Of a stretch of DNA of 64,000 nt, positions 34,382 through 43,683 are shown piece after piece. The translations under genes were made by a program, and so were the position numbers. The stretch comes from Mycobacterium ahvazicum (GTDB lineage Bacteria; Actinomycetota; Actinomycetes; Mycobacteriales; Mycobacteriaceae). Numbering within the stretch: position 1 is the stretch's first letter; every line of letters begins with the position of its first letter. Location: NCBI RefSeq assembly GCF_900176255.2, contig NZ_FXEG02000004.1, positions 27,514-91,513 on the forward strand. Reading direction: 5' to 3'. The notes below the pieces were generated by a model. It made no database searches, was not told the DNA's origin, and saw only the letters and a program-made list of their open reading frames with translations.

Positions 34382-35521
34382 TCAGCCCGGTACCCGGGTG
34401 AGGCGGTGCAGCAGCCACGCCAACGGGATCGTCACCACCAGCGTCGCGACGAACAGGTACAGCATCGGCCCGGTGTACACGTGGGCGCGCACGATGTAGA
34501 CCATCGTGAACTCCATGGTGATCAGGTGGATCAGGAAGATCTCGTAGGAGATCTCGCCGAGCCACACCATCGGCCGGCTGGCCAGCAGCTGCCAGTACCA
34601 GCCGTAGCCCTCGAGCGCCAGCGGGGCCACCGCCAGAGTGGCGATCACCGCGTAGAACACCGTCTTGACGACCGCCTCCGGCGTCGAGGCCGGCGACGTG
34701 GTGGGCGCGCCGCCGATCGGGGTCGCGACGATGAAATAGCAGATGGCCGCCAACGGGATGGCCGCGAATGCGTAGCAGCGCACCCCCATTGCCTGCAGCA
34801 CCGCCAGCAACATGCCGCCCAGAAACCACGCCAGATAGGTCGGTAGCCACAGCCGGGCGCCATCGGCGAACCAATGATCGGTGTGCACCAAGACCACCCA
34901 TATCGGGCTGATCAACGACAGCGCCAACAGCGTGCCCACCAGCAACCGGGGCCGCCAGCGCCGCCGGCAGATCACCACCAACAGCAGGTACGCCAGAAAC
35001 GGCAGGATGACGTAGAAGGACGCCTCGACCGCGAGGCTCCACATCTGGGTCAGGCCCTGATGCAGATACTTGCCGAGGTAGCCGTCGGTGTAGATCTGCG
35101 TCAACGTGAGATTGCGGATCAGCCCATGCCAGGAATGCCCGGGGTTGGGTCCGGCATCGCGGAAGTGGTACAGCACGTACGCGAACAGCACGGTGATGAC
35201 GTAGGCCGGCATGATGCGCCGAACCCGGTGCCGCGCATAGCGACTCACCGAGGGTGACGGTCCACCGGTGACGGCGGCCTTCACCCAGGGACGGAACAGC
35301 AGAAAGCCGGACAGCACGAAGAAGATCGGCACGCCGATCTCCATCCGGGCGCCGACCAGGCCCCAATAGCCGTGCGTGTACTTGCCGGTGGTGTAGGCGG
35401 CGTGGGTGCCGACGACCAGGATCGCCGCGACCGCGCGGATACCGGTCAGGGAAGCGACCCGGTCGACGTGCGCGACAGCCTCGAGTCCGCCTTGGGCGTC
35501 CCGTTCGTCGGACAGGGTCAT
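34382..35521 (-). CDS. Membrane acyltransferase 3 family protein (Rv1254-like)
   Basis: A 379-residue multi-helix O-acyltransferase. The family start RVASLTGIRAVAAILVVGTHA, then GVPIFFVLSGFLLFRPW and RYARHRVRRIMPAYVITVL, are visible; WSLAVEASFYVILPF near 165 is the conserved mid-protein motif and EISYEIFLIHLI near 330 the last signature. Such enzymes acetylate or acylate exported glycans or lipids; the substrate is unknown. Its start overlaps the deaD stop by 4 nt. Orthologue of Rv1254 by order and length. Confidence 0.9.
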   Translation of the reverse strand: MTLSDERDAQGGLEAVAHVDRVASLTGIRAVAAILVVGTHAAYTTGKYTHGYWGLVGARMEIGVPIFFVLSGFLLFRPWVKAAVTGGPSPSVSRYARHRVRRIMPAYVITVLFAYVLYHFRDAGPNPGHSWHGLIRNLTLTQIYTDGYLGKYLHQGLTQMWSLAVEASFYVILPFLAYLLLVVICRRRWRPRLLVGTLLALSLISPIWVVLVHTDHWFADGARLWLPTYLAWFLGGMLLAVLQAMGVRCYAFAAIPLAAICYFIVATPIGGAPTTSPASTPEAVVKTVFYAVIATLAVAPLALEGYGWYWQLLASRPMVWLGEISYEIFLIHLITMEFTMVYIVRAHVYTGPMLYLFVATLVVTIPLAWLLHRLTRVPG

Positions 35522-37236
35522 CCGGCGTCGCTTCTGCGCGGCTTGGGCCCACCGCGCCGGGGCTTATCCGAGGACTTGCCGGACGAGCGGTCCGGCTTGA
35601 GGTCGATCAACACACCCGAGATACGGGTTTTCTCAAGCTTTTTCAGCGTCGCCGCCGGCAGCTTGATGGGCAACTCCACCAGCGAGAAGTCGGACCCGAT
35701 GGCGATGTGGCCGAAATCGCTGCGGTGCAGGCCACCTTCGTTGGCGATGGCGCCGACGATGGCTCCCGGCCCGATCTTGTGCCGCTTGCCGACGGCGATC
35801 CGGTAGGTCTGAAACGATCTTGTGCCCCTGGACTTTTCGGGACGTTCCCGACGCTCACCGTCACGCTCGGGCCGCTCGCGGCGCTGTCGCGGCGGCTCCG
35901 GCACCATCAAGAACTCTTCGCCGTCCCGGGACTGCACCGCCAGCGCCGCGGCGATGTCGGCCATCGGGACATCGTGCTCGCGCTCGTAGTCCTGCACCAG
36001 CTTGCGGAACAGGTCGAGGCCCGGATTGCCCAGCGCCGCGGTGATGGAGTCGGCGAATTTCGACACCCGCTGCGCGTTGACGTCTTCGACGGTGGGCAGC
36101 TCGGACTCGGTCAGCGATTGACGCGTGGCCTTCTCAATCGACTTGAGCAGATGGCGTTCCCGCGGGGAAACGAACAACAGCGCGGTGCCCGAACGTCCGG
36201 CCCGGCCGGTGCGTCCGATGCGGTGGACGTAGGACTCGGTGTCGTGCGGGATGTCGTAGTTCAGCACGTGCGAGATGCGTTCCACGTCCAGGCCTCTGGC
36301 CGCCACATCGGTGGCGACCAGGATGTCGACGCTGCCGTCCTTCAGCGCGGCGACGGTCCGCTCGCGCTGAGCCTGGGCGATATCGCCGTTGATGGCAGCC
36401 GCGGAAAAGCCTCGGGCCCGCAGCTTTTCGGCCACCTCCTCGGTCGCCTGCTTGGTGCGCACGAAGACGATCATCGCCTCGAACGGCTCAACTTCAAGAA
36501 TTCGAGTCAGCGCGTCCATCTTGCGCGGCCCGGCGACCTGAATGTAGCGCTGCGAAATATTCTCGGCGGTAGCGGTTTTCGCCTTCGTCGTGACTTCGAA
36601 CGGGTCGTGCAGATATTTGTTGGTGATCTTGCGGATCGCCGGCGGCATGGTTGCCGAGAAAAGAGCAACCTGCTTGTACTCCGGAGTTTCGCTCAGGATG
36701 CGGTCGACCTCCTCGGCGAAACCCATCGTGAGCATCTCGTCGGCCTCGTCGAGCACCAGGTAGTCCACCCGGGACAGGTCCAGCGTTCCGCGCTCGAGGT
36801 GGTCGATCACGCGGCCCGGGGTGCCGACCACCACCTGGGCGCCCCGGCGCAGCCCGGCCAGCTGCACGCCGTAGGACGCTCCGCCGTAGATCGGGAGCAC
36901 GTTGAGCTGCGGCAGGTGGGCGCCGTAACGGCTGAACGCCTCGGCCACCTGCAGGGCCAGTTCGCGGGTGGGCGCCAGCACAAGGGCCTGGGTCGCTTTG
37001 CTGGTGACGTCGATTTTGGACAGGATCGGGGTGGCGAAGGCCGCCGTCTTGCCGGTGCCCGTCTGCGCCAGGCCGACCACGTCGGAACCCGCCATCAGTG
37101 CCGGAATGGTCGCCGCCTGGATCCCGGTCGGCGACTCGTAACCGACGTCGGCTAACGCCCGCACGACGTCGGGATGAATCTGCAGGTCGGCGAACGAAGT
37201 AGCGGCCGCTTCAGGCGTGCCGTCGGGGACTGTCAT
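35518..37236 (-). CDS. deaD: DEAD-box RNA helicase DeaD/CsdA
   Basis: A 572-residue ATP-dependent RNA helicase (Rv1253 orthologue), typically involved in ribosome biogenesis and cold adaptation. Motifs in order: Q motif region (PTGIQAATIPAL), Walker A AQTGTGKT, PTRELALQ, TPGRVIDHL, DEAD box VLDEADEM, SATMPPAI, then ARGLDVERI and HRIGRTGRAGRSG. The C-terminus has a basic Arg/Glu linker and a DbpA-type RNA-binding domain (RIAVGKRHKIGPGAIVGAI). ATG 37236 chosen by family alignment; no strong ribosome site. Confidence 0.94.
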   Translation of the reverse strand: MTVPDGTPEAAATSFADLQIHPDVVRALADVGYESPTGIQAATIPALMAGSDVVGLAQTGTGKTAAFATPILSKIDVTSKATQALVLAPTRELALQVAEAFSRYGAHLPQLNVLPIYGGASYGVQLAGLRRGAQVVVGTPGRVIDHLERGTLDLSRVDYLVLDEADEMLTMGFAEEVDRILSETPEYKQVALFSATMPPAIRKITNKYLHDPFEVTTKAKTATAENISQRYIQVAGPRKMDALTRILEVEPFEAMIVFVRTKQATEEVAEKLRARGFSAAAINGDIAQAQRERTVAALKDGSVDILVATDVAARGLDVERISHVLNYDIPHDTESYVHRIGRTGRAGRSGTALLFVSPRERHLLKSIEKATRQSLTESELPTVEDVNAQRVSKFADSITAALGNPGLDLFRKLVQDYEREHDVPMADIAAALAVQSRDGEEFLMVPEPPRQRRERPERDGERRERPEKSRGTRSFQTYRIAVGKRHKIGPGAIVGAIANEGGLHRSDFGHIAIGSDFSLVELPIKLPAATLKKLEKTRISGVLIDLKPDRSSGKSSDKPRRGGPKPRRSDAG

Positions 37237-37323
37237 CGTGGGAAGAAGTTTAGTGGTGACCGCCAGCACAGCGCAGCTGGGCGCATGGCGTCGTGAAATC
37301 GGCCGGGCGCCGCGGCGCGCGGC

Positions 37324-37944
37324 ATGCCTGTCACACCGGCGCACGCGATGCCGGTACGGTTGCGCGATGTGTGGTGCCTACCGTGTCGTGTCGAGCCACT
37401 GACCGTCGGCGTCCTGCTCGCCGTGACGTTGTCCGGCTGCGGATCGGGAGATTCGACGGTGGCCAAGACGCCGCAGGCCACCACGTCCACCGCGTCGATC
37501 ACCGCACCCGCCACTCCCAAGCCGACCGAAATCGCGTCGCCGGGTTCCAGCGCGCCGGCCGATCCCTGCGCGGTCAACCTGACCTCGCCGACGATCGCCA
37601 AGGTGGTCTCCGAGTTGCCCCGCGATCCGCGCAGTCAGCAGGCCTGGAACCCGGAGCCGTTGGCCGGTAACTACAACCAGTGCGCGCAGCTGTCGGCCGT
37701 GATCATCAAGGCCAACACCAATGCGGTCAACGCGACCACCCGGGCGGTGCTGTTCCACCTCGGCCAGTTCATCCCGCAGGGCGTGCCGGACACCTACGGG
37801 TTCAACGGCATCGACGCCGCGCAGACCACCGGCGATACGGTGGCGCTGACCTACCCGAGCGGGATCAACGGCCTGAACACCAACGTCCGATTCCATTGGA
37901 ACGGCACCACCGTCGAGCTGATCGGCAACGGCCCCGGGCACTGA
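37324..37944 (+). CDS. lprE: LprE lipoprotein
   Basis: A 206-residue lipoprotein (Rv1252c orthologue). Hydrophobic segment LTVGVLLAVTLSGC ends in a lipobox with the acylated Cys39, followed by a Ser/Thr/Pro linker and a globular domain starting CAVNLTSPTIAKVVSEL. ATG 37348 would give a more typical signal peptide (Cys31). The function is unknown; LprE has been linked to M. tuberculosis survival in macrophages. Divergent from deaD with 87 bp between. Confidence 0.88.
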   Translation: MPVTPAHAMPVRLRDVWCLPCRVEPLTVGVLLAVTLSGCGSGDSTVAKTPQATTSTASITAPATPKPTEIASPGSSAPADPCAVNLTSPTIAKVVSELPRDPRSQQAWNPEPLAGNYNQCAQLSAVIIKANTNAVNATTRAVLFHLGQFIPQGVPDTYGFNGIDAAQTTGDTVALTYPSGINGLNTNVRFHWNGTTVELIGNGPGH

Positions 37945-37978
37945 CCCGGCACGCCTTCGCGCAACCGCATCGCTGTCG

Positions 37979-40900
37979 GTGGCCTCACCTACAGTGGCTG
38001 CTGTGTTCGTCACCGACGACAGCATCGTGTACAGCGCGTCGGACCTGGCCGCGGCCGCCCGGTGCGAGTACGCGCTGCTCCGCAATTTCGACGCGAAGCT
38101 GGGCCGGGGGCCCGCCGTCGACGTCGAGGACGACCTGCTCGCGCGTACGGCCGCCCTTGGTGACGACCACGAGCGCCGCGAACTCGACCGGCTGCGCGAC
38201 GAGTTCGCCGACGGCGTCGCGGTCATCGGGCGTCCGGCCTACACGCTGGCCGGTTTGACCGCCGCCGCCGAACAGACCCGGCGTGCGATCGCGAACGGCG
38301 CCCCGGTGGTGTACCAGGCCGCGATGTTCGACGGCCGCTTCGTCGGCTTCGCCGACTTCGTGGTTCGCGATGGCGAGCAGTACCGGCTGGTCGACACCAA
38401 GCTGGCCCGCTCCCCCAAAGTCACGGCGTTGCTGCAGCTGGCGGCCTACGCCGATGCGCTGACCGGGATGGGCGTATCTGTCGCGGACGAGGCCGAGCTG
38501 CGGCTGGGCGATGGCTCGGTGGTGCGCTATCGCGTCTGCGACCTGATCCCGGTGTTCCAGTCCCAACGGGTGCTGTTGCAGGGGTTGCTCGACGCGCACT
38601 ATGCCGGCGGCACCGCGGTGCGCTGGGAAGACGAGGGCGTGCGGGCGTGTTTTCGGTGTCCGCTGTGCGTCGAGCAGGTGCAGGCCGCCGACGACCTGCT
38701 GTTGGTGGCTGGTATGCGGGTCAGCCAGCGGGACAGGCTGATTGCTGCCGGGATCACCACGGTCGCCGATCTGGCCCGGCACTGCGGGCCGGTGCCCGAT
38801 TTGGCTCCCAGCGCGGTGGCCAAGCTGGTTGCGCAGGCGAAACTACAAGTACGGCAACGCGATACCGGTACCGCACAGTTCGAGGTCGTCGATGCGCAGC
38901 CGCTGACGTTGCTGCCGGAGCCCGACCCCGGTGATCTGTTCTTCGACTTCGAGGGCGACCCGCTGTGGACCGCCGACGGCCAGGACTGGGGCCTGGAGTA
39001 CCTGTTCGGCGTGCTGGACGCCGCGGGCAAATTCAGCCCGCTGTGGGCGCACAACCGGGTCGAGGAGCGCAAGGCCCTGATCGACTTTCTGGCGATGGTG
39101 AAAAAGCGCCGCAAGCGCCGGCCCAACATGCACATCTACCATTACGCACCGTACGAGAAGACGGCGCTGTTGCGGCTGGCCGGCCGCTACGGCGTCGGCG
39201 AGGACGAAGTCGACGACCTGTTGCGCAGCGGGGTACTGGTCGACCTGTATCCGTTGGTGCGCAAGAGCATTCGATGCGGCGCCGAGTCGTTCAGCCTCAA
39301 GGCCCTCGAGCCGCTGTACATGGGGGCACAGCTGCGCTCGGGCGACGTGACGACCGCCGCCGACTCGATCACCTCCTACGCCAAGTCCTGCGACCTGCGC
39401 GACACCGGCCGCGCCGGCGAGGCCGAGACCGTGCTCAAGGAGATCGAGGACTACAACCACTACGACTGCCGGTCGACCCAAGAGCTGCGCAACTGGCTGC
39501 TGGTGCGTGCGTGGGAATCCGGCGTCACTCCCGTTGGTGCCCAACCGGTTTCCGGCGGCAGCACCGTCGAGGACCACGACGAGCTGGCGGCCACACTGGC
39601 GGCGTTCACCGGGGACGCCGCCGTCGGCGACCGCACGCCGGAACAGGTCGCCGTCGCATTGGTGGGCGCGGCGCGCGGCTACCACCGGCGCGAGGACAAA
39701 CCGTTCTGGTGGGCGCATTTCGACCGGCTGAACTTCCCGATCGACGAATGGGCGGACAACACCGATGTATTCGTGGCAGACGCGGCGCCGGGCAGCGTGT
39801 CGGTCAGCGTGGACTGGCATACCCCGTCCAAGGCCCGCAAGCCGCAGCGACGGGTGAGGATGCGCGGCGAGCTGGCCCGCGGCGACCTGGTGCGCGACGT
39901 CTTCGCACTCTACGAGGCGCCGGCGCCGCCGAGCATGACCGACAACCCCGACCGGCGCGCCGCCGGACGGGCCACCGTCGTCGAGGCCGATGATCCGGCA
40001 GTGCCCACCGAAGTCGTCATCCTCGAACGAATAGGCAGCGATGGCAATGCTTTTCACCAACTACCCTTCGCGCTGACGCCCGGTCCGCCGCTGCCCACGA
40101 CCGCGCTGCGCGAGTCGATCGAGTCTACCGCGATCGCGGTGGCCGCCGGGCTGCCGCAACTGCCCCGCACGGCGATGATCGACGTCCTGCTGCGTGCCGC
40201 GCCACGCACCAAAAGCGCGCTGCCGCGCAGTGGTGACACGATCGCCGATATCACTACGGCGGCACTGGATCTCGAGTCGTCATACCTTGCGGTACACGGG
40301 CCGCCGGGGACCGGAAAGACCTACACCGCGGCGGCGGTGATCACCCGCCTGGTCACCGAGCACGGCTGGCGGGTGGGTGTGGTCGCGCAGTCGCACGCCA
40401 CGGTGGAGAACCTGCTCGACGCGGTGATCGATGCCGGGCTGGAGCCGGGCCGGGTCGCGAAGAAGAAGTACGACCACCACGCCCCGCGCTGGCAGGAGAT
40501 CGACGGCAGCGAATATCCGGCGTTCATCTCGGCCCACGCCGGATGCGTGATCGGCGGCACGGCTTGGGATTTCGCCAACGCCAATCGGGTGCCACCGCGA
40601 AGCCTGGATCTCCTCGTGATCGACGAGGCGGGCCAGTTCTGCCTGGCCAACACGATCGCCGTGGCGCCGGCGGCACGCAACCTGCTGCTGCTCGGGGACC
40701 CGCAGCAGCTACCCCAGGTCAGTCAGGGCACCCATCCCGAGCCCGTCGACACCTCCGCCCTCGACTGGCTGGTCGACGGTCAGCGCACGCTGCCCGACGA
40801 GCGCGGCTACTTTCTGGACCTGTCCTACCGGATGCACCCGGCCGTTTGCGCCGCGGTCTCCGAGCTGTCGTATGAAGGCCGACTGCATTCGGTCACCGAG

Positions 40901-41419
40901 CGCACCGCCGCCCGCCGCCTCGACGGCTGTGCGCCCGGAGTGCGCGTGCTTTCGATTCGACACCAAGGTAATTCGATCGAAAGCCGCGAGGAGGCCGAGG
41001 CGATCGTCGACGAGATCGGGCGCCTACTCGGGTCGTCGTGGAGCGACGAGCACGGCAGCCGGCCGCTGGCCGCCCCGGACGTGTTGGTGCTGGCGCCGTA
41101 CAACGCTCAGGTGGCACTGATGCGCGAGCGGCTGGCATCGGTGGGTTTGGATGCGGTACGGGTCGGGACCGTCGACAAGTTCCAGGGCGGACAGGCGCCG
41201 GTGGTCTTCATCTCGATGACAGCATCGTCGGTCGATGAAGTGCCACGCGGAATCTCGTTCCTGCTCAACAGGAATCGGCTCAACGTCGCGGTCAGTCGGG
41301 CCCAGTACGCAGCGGTGATCGTGCGTTCGGAGCTGCTGACCGAATACCTGCCGACCACACCGGCCGGCCTGCTGGAGCTGGGCGGCTTTCTGGCGCTGAC
41401 GGGCAGCGGTGAAGCCTAG
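37979..41419 (+). CDS. TM0106-family nuclease fused to SF1 helicase (Rv1251c-like)
   Basis: A 1146-residue multidomain DNA or RNA processing enzyme. The N-terminal part (about 1-240) has RecB-type nuclease features (FVGFADFVV and LVDTKLA) and four Cys (29, 224, 227, 230) spaced like the Fe-S cluster of AddB/Cas4 nucleases. A middle RNase H-like domain starts FFDFEGDPLW near 320 and includes YNHYDCRST near 495. The helicase has Walker A GPPGTGKTY near 774, DEAGQFCLAN (Walker B), LLGDPQQLPQ and the C-terminal motifs VGTVDKFQGGQAP and NVAVSRAQ. Start is GTG 37979; GTG 37994 or 38003 would trim up to eight residues. Its stop overlaps the convergent exporter gene by 4 nt. Confidence 0.88.
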   Translation: MASPTVAAVFVTDDSIVYSASDLAAAARCEYALLRNFDAKLGRGPAVDVEDDLLARTAALGDDHERRELDRLRDEFADGVAVIGRPAYTLAGLTAAAEQTRRAIANGAPVVYQAAMFDGRFVGFADFVVRDGEQYRLVDTKLARSPKVTALLQLAAYADALTGMGVSVADEAELRLGDGSVVRYRVCDLIPVFQSQRVLLQGLLDAHYAGGTAVRWEDEGVRACFRCPLCVEQVQAADDLLLVAGMRVSQRDRLIAAGITTVADLARHCGPVPDLAPSAVAKLVAQAKLQVRQRDTGTAQFEVVDAQPLTLLPEPDPGDLFFDFEGDPLWTADGQDWGLEYLFGVLDAAGKFSPLWAHNRVEERKALIDFLAMVKKRRKRRPNMHIYHYAPYEKTALLRLAGRYGVGEDEVDDLLRSGVLVDLYPLVRKSIRCGAESFSLKALEPLYMGAQLRSGDVTTAADSITSYAKSCDLRDTGRAGEAETVLKEIEDYNHYDCRSTQELRNWLLVRAWESGVTPVGAQPVSGGSTVEDHDELAATLAAFTGDAAVGDRTPEQVAVALVGAARGYHRREDKPFWWAHFDRLNFPIDEWADNTDVFVADAAPGSVSVSVDWHTPSKARKPQRRVRMRGELARGDLVRDVFALYEAPAPPSMTDNPDRRAAGRATVVEADDPAVPTEVVILERIGSDGNAFHQLPFALTPGPPLPTTALRESIESTAIAVAAGLPQLPRTAMIDVLLRAAPRTKSALPRSGDTIADITTAALDLESSYLAVHGPPGTGKTYTAAAVITRLVTEHGWRVGVVAQSHATVENLLDAVIDAGLEPGRVAKKKYDHHAPRWQEIDGSEYPAFISAHAGCVIGGTAWDFANANRVPPRSLDLLVIDEAGQFCLANTIAVAPAARNLLLLGDPQQLPQVSQGTHPEPVDTSALDWLVDGQRTLPDERGYFLDLSYRMHPAVCAAVSELSYEGRLHSVTERTAARRLDGCAPGVRVLSIRHQGNSIESREEAEAIVDEIGRLLGSSWSDEHGSRPLAAPDVLVLAPYNAQVALMRERLASVGLDAVRVGTVDKFQGGQAPVVFISMTASSVDEVPRGISFLLNRNRLNVAVSRAQYAAVIVRSELLTEYLPTTPAGLLELGGFLALTGSGEA

Positions 41420-43428
41420 CTGCCCGAGGAATGCCGGCCGCGGCCGGTGGGATCGTCGTCCGGGCCGTAACGCTGCCCCCGCGGCGCCCGCAGAGAGCCG
41501 TCCACCCGCCGCCCCGGCGACGGGGCGCTGCGATCGCTGCGGGTAGCCGGGCCGTGCCAGTGCGGCGGTAGCTCGACGACAGACCGGTACCGCTTTTCGC
41601 GATCGATGTGAGATCCGTTGTGGGCGAAACCAATCGGCTCGGGCCGCGACGGCGGATCGTCGCGACGGCGGCGGCGCGGCCCGGCGGGATCGCTGTGCAG
41701 CTCCTCGGGCCGCGCTACCGCGGCCCTCGGCAGCGTCACCTCGGCCCTGGGCGGTGCGCTTGCGGCGCGGGGCGCGGGCGGGCTGCTCTGCTCGCGGCGC
41801 AGGATGACTTCGACGTAGTCGTCGTCGTCATCGTGATCGTCGTCGTTCGGCGGCGCCGCGCTTTTGCCCGTACGCGACATCGTCGAGGACGCGAAGCCGA
41901 CCAGGAACAGCGCGGCGACGATCCCGAACAACGCGATGAACGCGGGCAGCAGCACCGACTGCGACATCGCCGCCGCGAAGGGCTCACGCACGAATTCGGG
42001 CAATTGCAACGGAATAGCGCCATCGGCCGCATCGTGCTCGGACACCTCGGGCGGCATCTCGGCACCGATGCGCCACGCCATGAACGCGGCCATCGCGGCG
42101 CTGCCGAGTACCGCCCCGAGCTGGCGGACCGAGTTGTAGACGGCGGAACCGGTTCCGGCCAGTTCGGGTGGCAGATTGCGGGTCGCGGTGGCCGTCAGCG
42201 GCGACCACACGAACGCCATCCCGACACCGACCAGGAAGAACGCCGACAGCAGCAGCCAGATCGGCGTGTCGGGCGTCATCTCGAACGACAACCAGGTCAA
42301 CGAGATCGCCAGCACCGAAAAGCCGAGCCCCAGCACCGGGCGCGGGTGGTATCGGTCGACGATCAGGCCGACGAACGGCGCGAGCACGCCATTGGCAATC
42401 GCCATCGGGGCGATCACCAGGGCCGACATGGTCGGCGTCAGCCCGCACACCAACTGCGTATAGAAGGTCAGCGGCAACATCATCGCGGTCGCCGAGAACG
42501 ACGTGATGCCGACCCCGAGGCTGCACAGACTGAAATCGCGGTCGGTGAACACGTCCAGCGGGATCAGCGGCTCGCGGGTGTTCACCGACTGCCAGTAGAC
42601 GAACGCGGAGACGAACCCGACGCCGGCCACGACCGTCGCCCAGATCCATGGCTGCCAATGAGCCGACTGGCCCTGCTGCAGACCGAACACGATCAGGAAC
42701 ATGCCCACCCCGGACAGAGCGACGCCGACCAGATCGAACCGATGCGCCCGGGTGGGCAGTTCGGGAATCAGCCCCACCGCCAGTGCCAGCCCGACCAGAC
42801 CGATCGGGATGTTGACGAAGAAGATCCATTTCCAGCCCAGCCCGTCCACCAGCACGCCACCGGCCAACGGGCCCACCAGGCTGGCGACCCCGGCGGTGGA
42901 GCCCCACAGGCTGACCGCGATCCCGCGCCGCTGCGGCGGGAAGATCCGCGTGATCGTCGACAACGTCTGCGGGGTGAGCACGCCGGCCCCGATCCCCTGC
43001 ACCACCCGGGCGGCGATGAGCATGCCGGCGCCACCGGCCAGTCCGCACCACATCGAGGCGGCGGTGAATGCCACCAGGCCGATCAGGTAGAGGTTTTTCG
43101 GCCCGTACCGATCCCCCAGGCGGCCGGCCACCAGCAGCACCACCGCGTACCCGAGCAGGTAGGCGCTCGTCACCCAGATGACCGCGTCGTAGCCGATACG
43201 CAGGTCGGCCATGATCGTCGGGTTGGCGATCGCGACGATGGTCGAGTCGACCATGATCATGAAGAACCCGATCATCATCGCGAAGAGGGCAAGCCACGGG
43301 TTGTCGCGGCCGCGCGGCCCCGAGGGCGCGAGGAACTTGCGCTCCGGCTCCATGTCGGCACGGCTGGGCCCCGCGCGCCGGGTTCCGCCGGACGACCCGG
43401 ACGTGGCCCCGGAAGTGGCCCCGGTCAT
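41416..43428 (-). CDS. DHA2-family MFS drug exporter with long C-terminal tail (Rv1250-like)
   Basis: A 670-residue EmrB/QacA-type 14-helix exporter. It begins after a short Gly/Ser/Thr N-terminus with NPWLALFAMMIGFFMIMVDS, then GRLGDRYGPKNLY (motif A) and RVVQGIGAGVLTPQTL (motif C region). The membrane part ends near 540, and about 130 residues of charged, disordered tail follow (acidic DDDDHDDDDDY-like run, then basic and Pro-rich). By my recollection Rv1250 is about 90 residues shorter, so the tail is expanded here. ATG 43428 has GAGGTGAG upstream. The 255-nt gap 43429-43683 to the next divergent gene holds both promoters and no gene. Confidence 0.88.
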   Translation of the reverse strand: MTGATSGATSGSSGGTRRAGPSRADMEPERKFLAPSGPRGRDNPWLALFAMMIGFFMIMVDSTIVAIANPTIMADLRIGYDAVIWVTSAYLLGYAVVLLVAGRLGDRYGPKNLYLIGLVAFTAASMWCGLAGGAGMLIAARVVQGIGAGVLTPQTLSTITRIFPPQRRGIAVSLWGSTAGVASLVGPLAGGVLVDGLGWKWIFFVNIPIGLVGLALAVGLIPELPTRAHRFDLVGVALSGVGMFLIVFGLQQGQSAHWQPWIWATVVAGVGFVSAFVYWQSVNTREPLIPLDVFTDRDFSLCSLGVGITSFSATAMMLPLTFYTQLVCGLTPTMSALVIAPMAIANGVLAPFVGLIVDRYHPRPVLGLGFSVLAISLTWLSFEMTPDTPIWLLLSAFFLVGVGMAFVWSPLTATATRNLPPELAGTGSAVYNSVRQLGAVLGSAAMAAFMAWRIGAEMPPEVSEHDAADGAIPLQLPEFVREPFAAAMSQSVLLPAFIALFGIVAALFLVGFASSTMSRTGKSAAPPNDDDHDDDDDYVEVILRREQSSPPAPRAASAPPRAEVTLPRAAVARPEELHSDPAGPRRRRRDDPPSRPEPIGFAHNGSHIDREKRYRSVVELPPHWHGPATRSDRSAPSPGRRVDGSLRAPRGQRYGPDDDPTGRGRHSSGS

Positions 43429-43683
43429 GCACTCACCTCGCTTTAGCGCCCGACGACCGGCTTGCCGCCGTGAGCAGGTGTGATACCGCCCGCACGCCAC
43501 GGTTCCCCCAGCTGCAGCCGACTAACGGCCCGCATCGCCGCCGAGCGGTGTCCCGCCTGCATTATTCCGGGTCGCCCGGCCACCCGCCGTCCGCGGTCGG
43601 GTTGACGCGCACGAATCGCGGCTGGCGCCACGTTCAGCAAACTCGCGTTAGCCTGAAGAGACGCCATTCGCAGGAGAGGCACC

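Noticed and set aside
32528..34400. Insertion sequence or integron carrying hipBA
   Set aside because: No transposase, integrase or terminal repeats were seen around the module.
41608..43446. A 612-residue open frame opposite the DHA2 exporter
   Set aside because: Gln/His/Arg-rich translation without domains, exactly antisense to a clear 14-helix transporter; GC-skewed codon shadow.
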